From assembly GCF_027924605.1 (NCBI RefSeq), contig NZ_AP027042.1:3263524-3327523 (forward strand): 64,000 nt of DNA, given 5' to 3'. Shown here piece by piece: positions 26,665 to 35,053 of this stretch. Under the pieces are notes generated by a model. The model was not told the DNA's origin and did not search any database. It worked only from the letters and a program-made list of their open reading frames with translations. The stretch is from Dyella sp. GSA-30 (GTDB taxonomy: Bacteria; Pseudomonadota; Gammaproteobacteria; Xanthomonadales; Rhodanobacteraceae). The position numbers and the translations under genes are program-made. Position 1 is the first letter of the stretch. Each line of letters begins with the position of its first letter.

Positions 26665-27599
26665 GTGCGAGCAAGATCGATGTGCAGGCAGATAACGCCT
26701 TGCTGTCGCCCAGTTGGTATGAAGCCTCCGCACGCCAGCGCGTCGATGGATTGCTCGATGCGGGCAGTTTTGACGAATTCATCGGCCCGGCAGTGCGCGA
26801 AACCAGCCCGCATTTGCCGCTGTTCGATCTGCCGCAGCAATTCGATGACGGCATGATCGTGGGGCGTGGTCGCCTAGGCGGAAAGACGGTATTTGTCGCG
26901 GCGCAGGAGGGGCGCTTCATGGGCGGCTCGTTCGGCGAGGTGCATGGGGCCAAGTTGACCGGCCTGCTGCGAGCCGCGCGGGACATCGGTTCGGTACCTG
27001 TACTGGTGTTGTTCGATACCGGCGGCGTGCGCTTGCAGGAGGCCAATGCCGGCGAGCTGGCGATTGCCGAAATCATGCGCGCGGTGATCGAAGCGCGTCT
27101 GGCCGGCGTGCCGGTCCTTGGCCTGATCGGTGGCCGGGCCGGCTGTTATGGCGGTGGCGGTCTCATCGCTGCTTGCTGTTCGGCGCTGGCCGTGTCGGAG
27201 CAGGGACGTATCAGTGTCTCCGGGCCGGAAGTGATCGAAACCAACCGCGGTGTCGAGGAGTTCGACTCCAAGGACCGTGCCCTGGTATGGCGCACGATGG
27301 GCGGCAAGCACCGTCGCCTGATCGGTGGCGCCGATCGTTTTGTCGACGACAGCATGGCGAGTTTTCGTGCGGCTGCTTCCGCGTTGCTGACCCACGTGCC
27401 GGCAATGCAGCTGGCAACCCTGGTAGCCGAACAGCAGCGTCTTGAGCAACGGCTGCAACGTTTCGGTAGCAGCGAGGACGCGGTCGATCTGTGGCGGACC
27501 CTGGGTATCGCCGAGCCGGCACAGGTTCCTGGCATGGCTTATGACGACTTTGTCGAACTCGTCGCCTCGTTGAAGGAGCCGCATCATGACGCCCGATAA
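26661..27599 (+). CDS. mdcD: Malonate decarboxylase beta subunit
   Basis: A 312-residue carboxyltransferase-fold subunit that, with MdcE, decarboxylates malonyl-ACP. The N-terminus begins MSASKIDVQ at the ATG at 26661, which overlaps the mdcC stop; the open frame extends upstream without conservation. The crotonase-like oxyanion elements are visible at DTGGVRLQEANAGELAIAEI and GGRAGCYGGGGLIA. GPEVIETNRGVEEFDSKD is typical of MdcD. The end overlaps mdcE by 14 bases, so the two decarboxylase subunits are coupled. Confidence 0.95.
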   Translation: MSASKIDVQADNALLSPSWYEASARQRVDGLLDAGSFDEFIGPAVRETSPHLPLFDLPQQFDDGMIVGRGRLGGKTVFVAAQEGRFMGGSFGEVHGAKLTGLLRAARDIGSVPVLVLFDTGGVRLQEANAGELAIAEIMRAVIEARLAGVPVLGLIGGRAGCYGGGGLIAACCSALAVSEQGRISVSGPEVIETNRGVEEFDSKDRALVWRTMGGKHRRLIGGADRFVDDSMASFRAAASALLTHVPAMQLATLVAEQQRLEQRLQRFGSSEDAVDLWRTLGIAEPAQVPGMAYDDFVELVASLKEPHHDAR

Positions 27600-28308
27600 G
27601 ATTCTCGCTTCCGTATTTCCCGAAGGTCATGCGGTGACGCGTGACGGTGGATTGATGCTCGGCCATGGAAACTTCGGTGGCCGCAAGATCGAAGTGATCG
27701 GTGTCGCCGATCGCACCGCGCTCGGTGTCGATGAGGCGGCCCGCTTGTCGCAGTACGTGCTTGAGGTCATTGAGCGCGGCGGAGATGCACCGATTCTTGT
27801 GTTGATCGACAGCGACAGTCAGCGCATGAGCAAGCGCGACGAGCTGCTTGGACTCAACGAGTTTCTCGCGCATCTGGCCAAAAGCCTGATTCTTGCCGAT
27901 ACGCTGGGTCACCCCACGATCGGCCTGCTGTATGGCTACACGGCGGCAGGGGCATTTATCGCCACCGCCCTGGCTACGCGCGCGTTGCTGGCCCTGCCGG
28001 GAGCCGAGCCCGCAGTCATGGATCTTCCGTCCATGTCGCGGGTCACCAAACTGTCGCTCGATGTGTTGCAGGAGAAGTCCAAGACCACGCCGGTATTTGC
28101 ACCGGGCCTGGCCAACCTCACGCAGACCGGTGCTGTTGCCAGGACGCTCGACCCCAACGGATCGCTGGCCGAACAGTTGTCGGGCTTGCTCGCCGGGCTT
28201 TCCGATACGCGCGATACACGCGATCGACTCGGCAAGGAACGCCAGGGCCGGCCGAAAGCCGCGGACATTGCCGAGCGCGTCTATGCATTGGCACGCGCTT
28301 CGGTCTGA
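27586..28308 (+). CDS. mdcE: Malonate decarboxylase gamma subunit
   Basis: A 240-residue subunit that pairs with MdcD as the codecarboxylase. The protein has the crotonase-fold glycine segment LLYGYTAAGAFIATALA and the RMSKRDELLGLNEFLAHLA-type helix typical of MdcE (here SQRMSKRDELLGLNEF). AAGGAG lies ahead of the ATG at 27586 within the mdcD coding end. The last 26 bases overlap the probable start of mdcG. Confidence 0.93.
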   Translation: MTPDKILASVFPEGHAVTRDGGLMLGHGNFGGRKIEVIGVADRTALGVDEAARLSQYVLEVIERGGDAPILVLIDSDSQRMSKRDELLGLNEFLAHLAKSLILADTLGHPTIGLLYGYTAAGAFIATALATRALLALPGAEPAVMDLPSMSRVTKLSLDVLQEKSKTTPVFAPGLANLTQTGAVARTLDPNGSLAEQLSGLLAGLSDTRDTRDRLGKERQGRPKAADIAERVYALARASV

Positions 28309-28948
28309 CGCGCCGCTTCAACGGCATCAGCTGGTTCGGCTCAAGCCGGCCAGCTGGAGCGAGCTGCTGCATGCGCGTAGCGACCTGGCCGGCGAGGCGT
28401 TGCTGCAGGGTTGGGCCGACTGCGGCTGGCCCTTGATCGCACGCCGCCCACTGCCTGGTGAGGCGGGAGGATATGCCTTGGGCTTGCCGCTGCCGCCAGC
28501 GGCAGGCAAGCGTCGTATCGCGGTGAACGCACGGCACGAGGATATCGATGCCGTGTCGTCCCTGCCGTATCTGCAGGAGACGATCCATAGTGCGCCGGCA
28601 GCGTGGGCAAGCAGCATGGATCGCTTGACGATGCTCGCCGCGCGGCATGCTATCGAGGCGCGGGTTTTCGGAAGCCTTGCCTGGCAATGGCTGACCGGGC
28701 TGACATATCTCTCGCCAGGTTCCGATCTCGATGTCATCTGGACCTTGCCGCCGCCTGGACATATCGCCCCGTTGCTTGCCGAACTGGCCGAGATCGAAAC
28801 CCTGGCGCCCATGCGACTGGATGGCGAACTGATTCGCGCCGATGGATCGGGCGTCAATTGGCGCGAGCTATATGCCGGGTCGAAAGAGCTCGCACTGAAA
28901 ACGCCTGTCGATGTGCAGCTATGTTCGTATGAGGCGTTTGTCGCATGA
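28283..28948 (+). CDS. mdcG: Phosphoribosyl-dephospho-CoA transferase
   Basis: A 221-residue nucleotidyltransferase that attaches the prosthetic group to apo-MdcC. The motif GSLAWQWLTGL followed by PGSDLDVIW is the G-S...D-x-D signature of the nucleotidyltransferase fold. I chose the ATG at 28283 (MHWHALRSD), inside the end of mdcE; the family is close to 210 residues, so this start fits. The stop overlaps the mdcB start by four bases. It needs the product of MdcB as substrate. Confidence 0.9.
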   Translation: MHWHALRSDAPLQRHQLVRLKPASWSELLHARSDLAGEALLQGWADCGWPLIARRPLPGEAGGYALGLPLPPAAGKRRIAVNARHEDIDAVSSLPYLQETIHSAPAAWASSMDRLTMLAARHAIEARVFGSLAWQWLTGLTYLSPGSDLDVIWTLPPPGHIAPLLAELAEIETLAPMRLDGELIRADGSGVNWRELYAGSKELALKTPVDVQLCSYEAFVA

Positions 28949-29829
28949 ACGAAGCTCTCGCCGCTTCCGTGTCAAACGTGTCCGGAACGGCGAGCGTCGC
29001 GACGGTCGAGTCATATGCCAAGTACATCGGCCAGCTCGCCGAGCAATGCCTGCGACTGGAGGTGCAGACGTGGCCCAAGCCGGGTCTGGTCAGCCATGTC
29101 GACAACGGTAGCCATACCGACATGGACGCGATCACGTTTTCCCGTAGCGCCGAGGCGTTACGTCCTTTCTTTGCTGAGCTTGCCGAAGCCGGTGCCCAAG
29201 GCGCGGCGATGAGCACGTTACGAAAGATCGGCCTGCGCGCTGAGCGCGCCATGCTTCAGGCCACGGGCGGTATCAATACCCATCGCGGCGCGATCTTCGG
29301 ACTGGGCCTGCTGAGCGCCGCTGCCGGGTGGCGCAACGCTCATCCTGGCGATCGCACATCGAGCCTCGGCGAAATCGTCGCGCGGTACTGGGGCGATGAC
29401 ATTCTCGGTGGTCCGCGCTTGACGACGAGCCATGGTGAAACCGCGCATCGTCGCTATGGCGCAGGTGGCGCGCGGCAGGAAGCGGCAGATGGGTTTCCAA
29501 GCATTTATAACGTCGGCCTGCGTGCACTGGAAGCCGCTCGGGACATCGCGAGCGGCGAGGCGGAAGCCGCTCGCGTACACGCCTGCTTCGCGCTGATTGC
29601 CGCCGTGGAAGACACCAATTTATTGCATCGCGGCGGCATCGCGGGGCTGCGCTTCGCGCGGCAGGCGACGCGTGCATTTTTACGACGGGGTGGGGTGGGG
29701 CAGGCGGAATGGCGGCGTCATGCCGAAGCGATCCATCGCGCCTTTGTGGAACGTCGACTCAGTCCGGGCGGGGCAGCGGATCTCCTGGCGATGAGTCTTT
29801 TCGTAAGCGCGCTCGGGAGGGACGGGTGA
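28945..29829 (+). CDS. mdcB: Triphosphoribosyl-dephospho-CoA synthase
   Basis: A 294-residue enzyme joining ATP and dephospho-CoA into the prosthetic-group precursor for MdcC. It belongs to the CitG/MdcB family; the characteristic motifs are TWPKPGLVSHVDNGSHTDM split over residues 34-53 and GGINTHRGAIFGLGLL near residue 110, and VEDTNLLHRGG near 220. The start overlaps mdcG and the stop overlaps the GTG of mdcF, so all four genes here are translationally coupled. Confidence 0.95.
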   Translation: MNEALAASVSNVSGTASVATVESYAKYIGQLAEQCLRLEVQTWPKPGLVSHVDNGSHTDMDAITFSRSAEALRPFFAELAEAGAQGAAMSTLRKIGLRAERAMLQATGGINTHRGAIFGLGLLSAAAGWRNAHPGDRTSSLGEIVARYWGDDILGGPRLTTSHGETAHRRYGAGGARQEAADGFPSIYNVGLRALEAARDIASGEAEAARVHACFALIAAVEDTNLLHRGGIAGLRFARQATRAFLRRGGVGQAEWRRHAEAIHRAFVERRLSPGGAADLLAMSLFVSALGRDG

Positions 29830-30773
29830 TTTCAATTATTTTGGCGGCGCTGGTGCCGATCTTCTTTGTATTGCTGCTGGGGTATTCGGCCGGCAAATGG
29901 CGGGTGGTCGACAACAAGAACGTCGCCCAGCTCAATGCCGTGGTGATGCGATACGCAATTCCCGCATCGTTGTTCGCGGCAACCGCGACCACGCCGCGCC
30001 AGGCCATGCTTGCCCAGTGGCCGATCGTGGTGATTCTTGGCGGCGCGATGATGGTGGTCTATCCGCTGTGGTTTTTCCTGCAGCGGAACGTGTTGAAACG
30101 TTCCTTGGCCGAATCGGCGGTACAGACTCTGTCGGTCTCCTTGCCCAACTATGCGGCGGCCGGCTTGCCGGTGGTGGCGGCCTTGCTGGGACCAAACCAG
30201 ATTGTGCCGGTAGCGGTGGCCATTGCCACCGGCGCGCTGTTGCCTTCGCCGATCACGTTGGCGTTGCTGGAACTGTCCGCCGCCAAGAGCGGCACACAGG
30301 GCGGTCATGGTCAGGGGCCGATAAGGCACGCGATCACGCATGCCTTGACCCGACCCATTGTGCTGGCACCGATCGCCGGCACGCTTTGCTCCTTGCTCGG
30401 GCTTGAGTTGCCTGCGGTGGCGATAGCCTCGTTTCGCCTGATCGGTCAGGCCGCGGGCGGCATGGCACTGTTCGTGACCGGTCTGATTCTTTCCGCACAA
30501 CAGTTCCGCCTGCGCTGGAATGTGGTGCTGGCTGCTGTGACGACCAACATCTTGCAACCGCTGATCGCATTCGGTATCGCCAGCCTGCTGACGGCACCCA
30601 GGGAGATCCTGCAAGTGGCGGTACTGATGGCGGCCCTGCCATCGGGTTTCTTTGGCATCCTGTTCGGATCCAGCTATGGGCACAGTTCCGAAGATGCCGG
30701 TTCGGCGGTGATTGCCAGTACATTGGCAAGCATGTTCACGCTGGCCGTGGCGATCGCCTGGCTTTACGGATAA
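29826..30773 (+). CDS. mdcF: Malonate transporter, AEC family
   Basis: A 315-residue membrane protein of the auxin efflux carrier family with about ten helices. The start is the GTG at 29826, giving VISIILAALVPIFFVLLLGY as the first helix; the open frame extends upstream without conservation. Family hallmarks include the proline-containing PIFFVLLLGYSAG and the ALPSGFFG segment near the end. In malonate clusters this family is MdcF, the uptake permease. Here it replaces the two-gene MdcLM transporter found in pseudomonads. Confidence 0.88.
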   Translation: MISIILAALVPIFFVLLLGYSAGKWRVVDNKNVAQLNAVVMRYAIPASLFAATATTPRQAMLAQWPIVVILGGAMMVVYPLWFFLQRNVLKRSLAESAVQTLSVSLPNYAAAGLPVVAALLGPNQIVPVAVAIATGALLPSPITLALLELSAAKSGTQGGHGQGPIRHAITHALTRPIVLAPIAGTLCSLLGLELPAVAIASFRLIGQAAGGMALFVTGLILSAQQFRLRWNVVLAAVTTNILQPLIAFGIASLLTAPREILQVAVLMAALPSGFFGILFGSSYGHSSEDAGSAVIASTLASMFTLAVAIAWLYG

Positions 30774-30788
30774 CGGAGTGCACGATCC

Positions 30789-31715
30789 ATGACGCTGGCC
30801 ATTCTCTGTTCCGGCCAGGGCGCACAGCACGCTGGCATGTTCGAGCTCACCGGCAATGCACCGGCTGCCGCGTCGTTGTTCGAACGTGCCGGGGCATTGC
30901 TCGGACATGACCCGCGCCGTCTGGTGCGCGAGGCGGCGAGTGACGTGCTTTTCGAAAACCGTACCGCGCAGTTGCTCTGCAGTTTGCAGGCGTTGGCAGC
31001 GGATGCCTTGCTCGCCGATGTGTTGCCGAAACGTCGCTGTGTTGCCGGTTACAGCGTGGGCGAGGTAGCAGCCTGGGGCGTTGCCGGTTTGATTGAACCC
31101 GTAACGACGCTCGAACTGGTGGCCGCGCGAGCCGATGCGATGAATGCGGCCAATCATGGGCAGCAGGGCATGTTGTTCGTGCGCGGTTTAGCGCGTGATG
31201 TCGTTGAGCAGTTATGCGAGGGGTTGGATGCGGCGATCGCCATCGCCAATCCTGGCGACGCCTGGGTTATCGGCGGCTTGCAGTCTGCTTTGGATGTCGT
31301 TGCGGTAAAGGCCAAGGCGTTCGGTGCATTGCGGGTCGTGCCGGTGCACGTGGCGGTAGCGTCGCATACGTACCTGCTGGCCGAGGCGTCTGTGTCGTTT
31401 CGCGATGCACTCGCTGCTACGTCGATAGCGCGCGCACCCAAGCCGGGTATTCGATTGCTGAGCGGGCTGGATGCTGCGTCGGTATTGAATGTCGACGAAG
31501 GCGTGCAGAAACTTGCGCGGCAGATATCCGAACCGATCGATTGGGCGGGTTGTCTGGCGGCTTGCGTCGAAGCTGGTGCGGTTGCGTTTCTGGAGCTGGG
31601 GCCGGGGCGTGCGTTGGCGGAGATGGCTGCCGGGGCGTATCCGGGGATACCTTCGCGCAGCCTGGATGAATTCCATTCGTTGGCTGGTTTAACGACGTGG
31701 TTGTCGCGGGTTTGA
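30789..31715 (+). CDS. mdcH: Malonyl-CoA:ACP transacylase of the malonate system
   Basis: A 308-residue acyltransferase that primes the carrier with malonyl-CoA. The N-terminal motif CSGQGAQHAGM and the nucleophile elbow GYSVGEVAAW with S89 are those of the MCAT/FabD fold. It is the last gene of the operon; a composite repeat follows 16 bases after its stop. With alpha, beta, gamma and delta subunits plus MdcB and MdcG, the pathway is complete. Confidence 0.92.
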   Translation: MTLAILCSGQGAQHAGMFELTGNAPAAASLFERAGALLGHDPRRLVREAASDVLFENRTAQLLCSLQALAADALLADVLPKRRCVAGYSVGEVAAWGVAGLIEPVTTLELVAARADAMNAANHGQQGMLFVRGLARDVVEQLCEGLDAAIAIANPGDAWVIGGLQSALDVVAVKAKAFGALRVVPVHVAVASHTYLLAEASVSFRDALAATSIARAPKPGIRLLSGLDAASVLNVDEGVQKLARQISEPIDWAGCLAACVEAGAVAFLELGPGRALAEMAAGAYPGIPSRSLDEFHSLAGLTTWLSRV

Positions 31716-31731
31716 TCGGGAGCGGCAGGAG

Positions 31732-31871
31732 CGCCCCCTCACCCCAGCCCTCTCCCCCGGCAAAGCCAGGGGAGAGGGAGCGATTGAGGTAGGCTTCATT
31801 GCTTCGTTCTTGCGTAACCTGGCTCCCTCTCCCCTGGCTTCGCCGGGGGAGAGGGTTGGGGTGAGGGGGGC
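31732..31871. repeat. Composite inverted repeat, family A (REPIN-like), copy 1
   Basis: Nested arms: the outer pair starts at 31732 and ends at 31870-31871 (CCCCTCACCCCAGCCCTCTC against its complement), and an inner pair (CCAGGGGAGAGGGAG at about 31767 against CTCCCTCTCCCCTGG at about 31824) encloses a spacer of about 40 bases. Similar composites occur at 45719 and 57490 with a related spacer. It separates the ends of mdcH and the convergent hydrolase gene. Confidence 0.85.
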
Positions 31872-31874
31872 TCT

Positions 31875-32888
31875 TCAACCCTTCAACTTGCGCCCCAAAA
31901 AATCCCGCATATACCCCGCAATCTCGACCGAATGCGTCTCCAACGCAAAATGCCCCGCATCCAGCAAGTGAATTTCCGCATCGGGAATATCGCGCCGATA
32001 CGCCTCCGCACCCGGCGGGATAAAGAACGGATCGTTCTTGCCCCATACCGCGAGAAGCGGCGGACGATGACTGCGGAAATACGCCTGGAACTCCGGATAG
32101 CGCGCCACATTGCTGCGGTAATCCAGGATCAGGTCCAACTGGATATCGTCCGCGCCCGGGCGCGCCATATAGCCGATATCCAAGGTATAGCCATCCGGCG
32201 ACACGCGCCCGGCCGGCGCACCGTGCAGGTATTGCAGATCGCGAATCACCTGCGGCGACAAGGCGTCACGGCAGGCTTCGCGATGAGCCGCCGTCGGCTC
32301 GCGCCAATACGTCTGCCAGCTACCCCAGTTCTCACTGAAGCCATCCAGATAGGCATTGCCGTTCTGGCTGATGATCGCCGTGACGCGTTCGGGATGCGCA
32401 AGCGCCAGGCGCAGCCCGGTCGGTGCGCCGTAATCGAAGATATACAGCGCATAGCGTTGCAAGCCGATGGCATCGACGAACTGGCCGATGACGCGTGCGA
32501 GTTCGTCGAAGCTGTAGTTGAACGTTCCGCGCGGCGGCGCCTTGGTCTGGCCGAAGCCGGGCAGGTCGGGAGCGATCACGCGATAGTTCTGCGACAGCTG
32601 CGGGATCAGATCGCGAAACATATGGCTGGAGGTAGGAAAGCCATGCAACAGCAGGATCACCGGTGCGTCAGCCGGGCCGGCCTCGCGATAGAACACCTCG
32701 ACATCGCCGACCTTTTGCGTGCGAAAGAACACCGGCTGGGGAGTGGCCGAGACAGGCGCGCCAGATGCGTGTTTCCTTGGGGCTGCCATCGAGCTGGTGG
32801 CCAGCGCAGCCGTTCCTATCGCCGTGGCGAGGATCGCTTTGCGGCGCGTTTTGTCGACAATTTCATTATGAATATCATTCGATTGCAT
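31875..32888 (-). CDS. Tat-exported alpha/beta hydrolase, epoxide hydrolase-like
   Basis: A 337-residue hydrolase. The N-terminus has a twin-arginine pattern (DKTRRKAIL) and a hydrophobic stretch ending at MAAP, so export as a folded protein is likely. The oxyanion loop is HGFPTSSHMF, and the nucleophile is D152 in IFDYGAP rather than the serine of esterases, as in epoxide hydrolases and haloalkane dehalogenases. The acid is in GKNDPFF and the catalytic histidine in DAGHFALE. It is divergent from a TetR gene across a perfect palindrome, so the TetR probably senses its substrate or product. The true substrate is unknown. Confidence 0.88.
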   Translation of the reverse strand: MQSNDIHNEIVDKTRRKAILATAIGTAALATSSMAAPRKHASGAPVSATPQPVFFRTQKVGDVEVFYREAGPADAPVILLLHGFPTSSHMFRDLIPQLSQNYRVIAPDLPGFGQTKAPPRGTFNYSFDELARVIGQFVDAIGLQRYALYIFDYGAPTGLRLALAHPERVTAIISQNGNAYLDGFSENWGSWQTYWREPTAAHREACRDALSPQVIRDLQYLHGAPAGRVSPDGYTLDIGYMARPGADDIQLDLILDYRSNVARYPEFQAYFRSHRPPLLAVWGKNDPFFIPPGAEAYRRDIPDAEIHLLDAGHFALETHSVEIAGYMRDFLGRKLKG

Positions 32889-32957
32889 GACTTATCTCCC
32901 GTGCTTTGTCATATCGGGCGCACTTGAGCCGTCATGCGCCATCCTGTAAAATACTAA

Positions 32958-32971
32958 CTACCGATCGGTAG
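32958..32971. promoter_or_regulatory. TetR operator palindrome
   Basis: CTACCGATCGGTAG is a perfect 14-base palindrome, 18 bases before the TetR start and 69 bases before the divergent hydrolase start. Its form (TACCGATCGGTA core) is common for TetR operators of this group. It is well placed to repress both genes. Confidence 0.75.
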
Positions 32972-32988
32972 GATATGACTGCCAGCTT

Positions 32989-33537
32989 ATGAAAACAAGT
33001 CTCGACACCATCATCAGCGAGGCCCGCGAGCTCTTTCGCGACCATGGCTATGCCGGCGCGTCCATGCAGGACCTGGCCACGCGGGTCGGCATCAAGAAGC
33101 CCAGCCTCTACACCCGCTTTCCTACCAAGGAGTCGCTGGTGCCCGAGGTGCTGGCCTTGACCACGCGCGAAACCTTCGACGATTTGCCGGATGCGTCGGC
33201 GCCGTGGATGGAACGCTATGAGACGGTGCTGCGGCGCATTGCCGATACCCTGAGCGATCGCACCCGTTGTGTGGGTCTGCATCTGGCGTATGGGATCAAC
33301 GACGAAACACCGGAAGCAGCCGATGCGGTGCGGGCGTTTTTCCGCGAGCAGCGCGATGGCATCGCGCGGATACTCATGCCGGCGTTTGCCAAGGACACCG
33401 CCCACGCCATGGCGACCGACGCATTGACGCGTCTGGAGGGCGCCACTTTGTGGGCGGTGATCGACGGCGATACGCAGCCCATGCAACGTGCAGTCGACGC
33501 GTTGCTGGCCGATGCCAGGGCGCACGGCAAGGCGTAA
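32989..33537 (+). CDS. TetR family repressor
   Basis: A 182-residue regulator with the helix-turn-helix at about residues 25-50 (YAGASMQDLATRVGIKKPSL) and a YTRFPTKESL continuation typical of TetR. The ligand-binding domain fills 60-180. It lies next to its candidate operator and opposite the hydrolase gene. The ligand is unknown; the neighbouring hydrolase suggests an epoxide, halide or ester compound. Confidence 0.9.
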   Translation: MKTSLDTIISEARELFRDHGYAGASMQDLATRVGIKKPSLYTRFPTKESLVPEVLALTTRETFDDLPDASAPWMERYETVLRRIADTLSDRTRCVGLHLAYGINDETPEAADAVRAFFREQRDGIARILMPAFAKDTAHAMATDALTRLEGATLWAVIDGDTQPMQRAVDALLADARAHGKA

Positions 33538-33605
33538 CCATCATCCGGATATCGCCATCGTTGCGATATAGTCGGCCGCTCGTTACGTCCTCTCGGAGAA
33601 GCTCC

Positions 33606-34370
33606 ATGGCGCGCATGCGTTTGAAGTGGTCGGTCGGTCTGCTGTCGTTGCTTGCGCTGGGCTCGGCCGGGATCGCGCATGCCGATGACCTGGTGGTATC
33701 GGCGGCATCCAGCCTGACCAATGCCTTTCAAAGTGTCGCCAAGGCCTACGAGGCCAAGCACCCGGGCACGCATGTGGTGCTCAATTTCGCTGCCTCCGAC
33801 GTGTTGCTGCAGCAGATCGCCAATGGCGCGCCGGCCGACGTGTTCGCCTCGGCCGACCAGACGGCGATGGACAAGGCCGAGTCCAAGAACGTGCTGCTCA
33901 AGGGCTCGCGCAAGAACTTCGCCGCCAATCAGCTGGTGTTGATAGCGCCGCTGGCCAGCAACTTGAAGGTCTCCAGCCTGCGCGATCTCACGCAGCCCGC
34001 CATCAAGCGGATTGCCGCCGGTGATCCGGCCTCGGTGCCGGTCGGCCGCTACACCAAGGGCGCGCTGGAAGCACAGGGTTTGTGGGACGGTCTCTCGGCC
34101 AAGACCGTGCTGGCGCAGAACGTTCGCCAGAGCCTGGACTATGTAGCGCGCGATGAGGTCGATGCCGGTTTCGTCTTCGCCACCGATGCGGCGGTCGCCA
34201 CGGACAAGGTCAAAGTGATCATGACGGTGCCGACGACGACACCCATCAGCTACCCGATGGCGGTGATCGCGCAGTCCAAACATCAAGCCGAAGCGCAGGC
34301 GTTCGAATCCTATGTGCTGTCCAGCGAGGGCCAGGCGGTACTGGCGCAATACGGGTTTCTGAAGCCCTGA
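33606..34370 (+). CDS. modA: Molybdate-binding periplasmic protein ModA
   Basis: A 254-residue substrate-binding protein with a signal peptide ending at GIAHADD (about residue 26). VSAASSLTNAFQ contains the serine cluster that binds the oxyanion, and the later segments (ASADQTAMDKAE, DAGFVFATDA) match ModA. GGAGAA lies six bases before the ATG at 33606. It is followed after eight bases by modB, so the three mod genes form one operon. It captures molybdate or tungstate for the molybdenum island on its right. Confidence 0.95.
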   Translation: MARMRLKWSVGLLSLLALGSAGIAHADDLVVSAASSLTNAFQSVAKAYEAKHPGTHVVLNFAASDVLLQQIANGAPADVFASADQTAMDKAESKNVLLKGSRKNFAANQLVLIAPLASNLKVSSLRDLTQPAIKRIAAGDPASVPVGRYTKGALEAQGLWDGLSAKTVLAQNVRQSLDYVARDEVDAGFVFATDAAVATDKVKVIMTVPTTTPISYPMAVIAQSKHQAEAQAFESYVLSSEGQAVLAQYGFLKP

Positions 34371-34378
34371 TTCCCATC

Positions 34379-35053
34379 ATGGATATCTGGGCGCCGCTGC
34401 TGTTGTCGCTCAAGGTCGCGTTGTGGGCGACCGGCTTGAATCTTCTGCTCGGCACCGCGGTAGCTTACGGCTTGTCGCGCTGGCGTTCGCCGATCGCCGC
34501 GCTGGTCGATTCCTTGCTGACCTTGCCGCTGGTGTTGCCGCCCACGGTACTGGGCTACTACCTGCTGGTGATCCTGGGACGCCACGGCGTGCTCGGTGCG
34601 TGGCTGGAGCGTTGGAACATCAATCCCGTGTTTACCTGGCAGGGCGCGGTCATCGCCTCGACTCTGGTGGCGTTTCCGATGATCCAGAAGGCCGCGCGTG
34701 CGGCGTTTGAAGATGTCGATCCGCACCTGGAAGGCGCTGCGCGTGTCTTGGGGTTGCCGGAGTGGTCGGTGTTTTTCCGCGTGTCGCTGCCGCTGGCGGC
34801 CAGGGGCATCACCGCCGGTGCCTTGCTGGCGTTTGCGCGTGCACTGGGTGAGTTCGGCGCCACCTTGATGATTGCCGGCAATCTGCCCGGTCGTACGCAG
34901 ACCTTGTCGGTGGCGATCTATGCCGCAGTGCAGGCTGGCGACGACGCAGGCGCCAATACCATGGTCATCGTGGCGTCGATCACCTGCGTCGTCGCCTTGT
35001 TGATTGCCGGACGCCTGGCTCCCCAGCATAGCCAACGGCGGTCTGAACGATGA
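34379..35053 (+). CDS. modB: Molybdate ABC permease ModB
   Basis: A 224-residue inner-membrane permease with five or so helices. The cytoplasmic coupling loop contains EGAARVLGLPEWSVFFRVSLPLA, the EAA motif, at about residues 118-140. LPLVLPPTVLGYYLL is typical of ModB. It overlaps modC by four bases. Confidence 0.95.
   Translation: MDIWAPLLLSLKVALWATGLNLLLGTAVAYGLSRWRSPIAALVDSLLTLPLVLPPTVLGYYLLVILGRHGVLGAWLERWNINPVFTWQGAVIASTLVAFPMIQKAARAAFEDVDPHLEGAARVLGLPEWSVFFRVSLPLAARGITAGALLAFARALGEFGATLMIAGNLPGRTQTLSVAIYAAVQAGDDAGANTMVIVASITCVVALLIAGRLAPQHSQRRSER

Noticed and set aside
29832-31157. 441-codon minus-strand frame opposite mdcF and mdcH
   Set aside because: Spans two well-supported genes; Arg/His/Gln-rich shadow.
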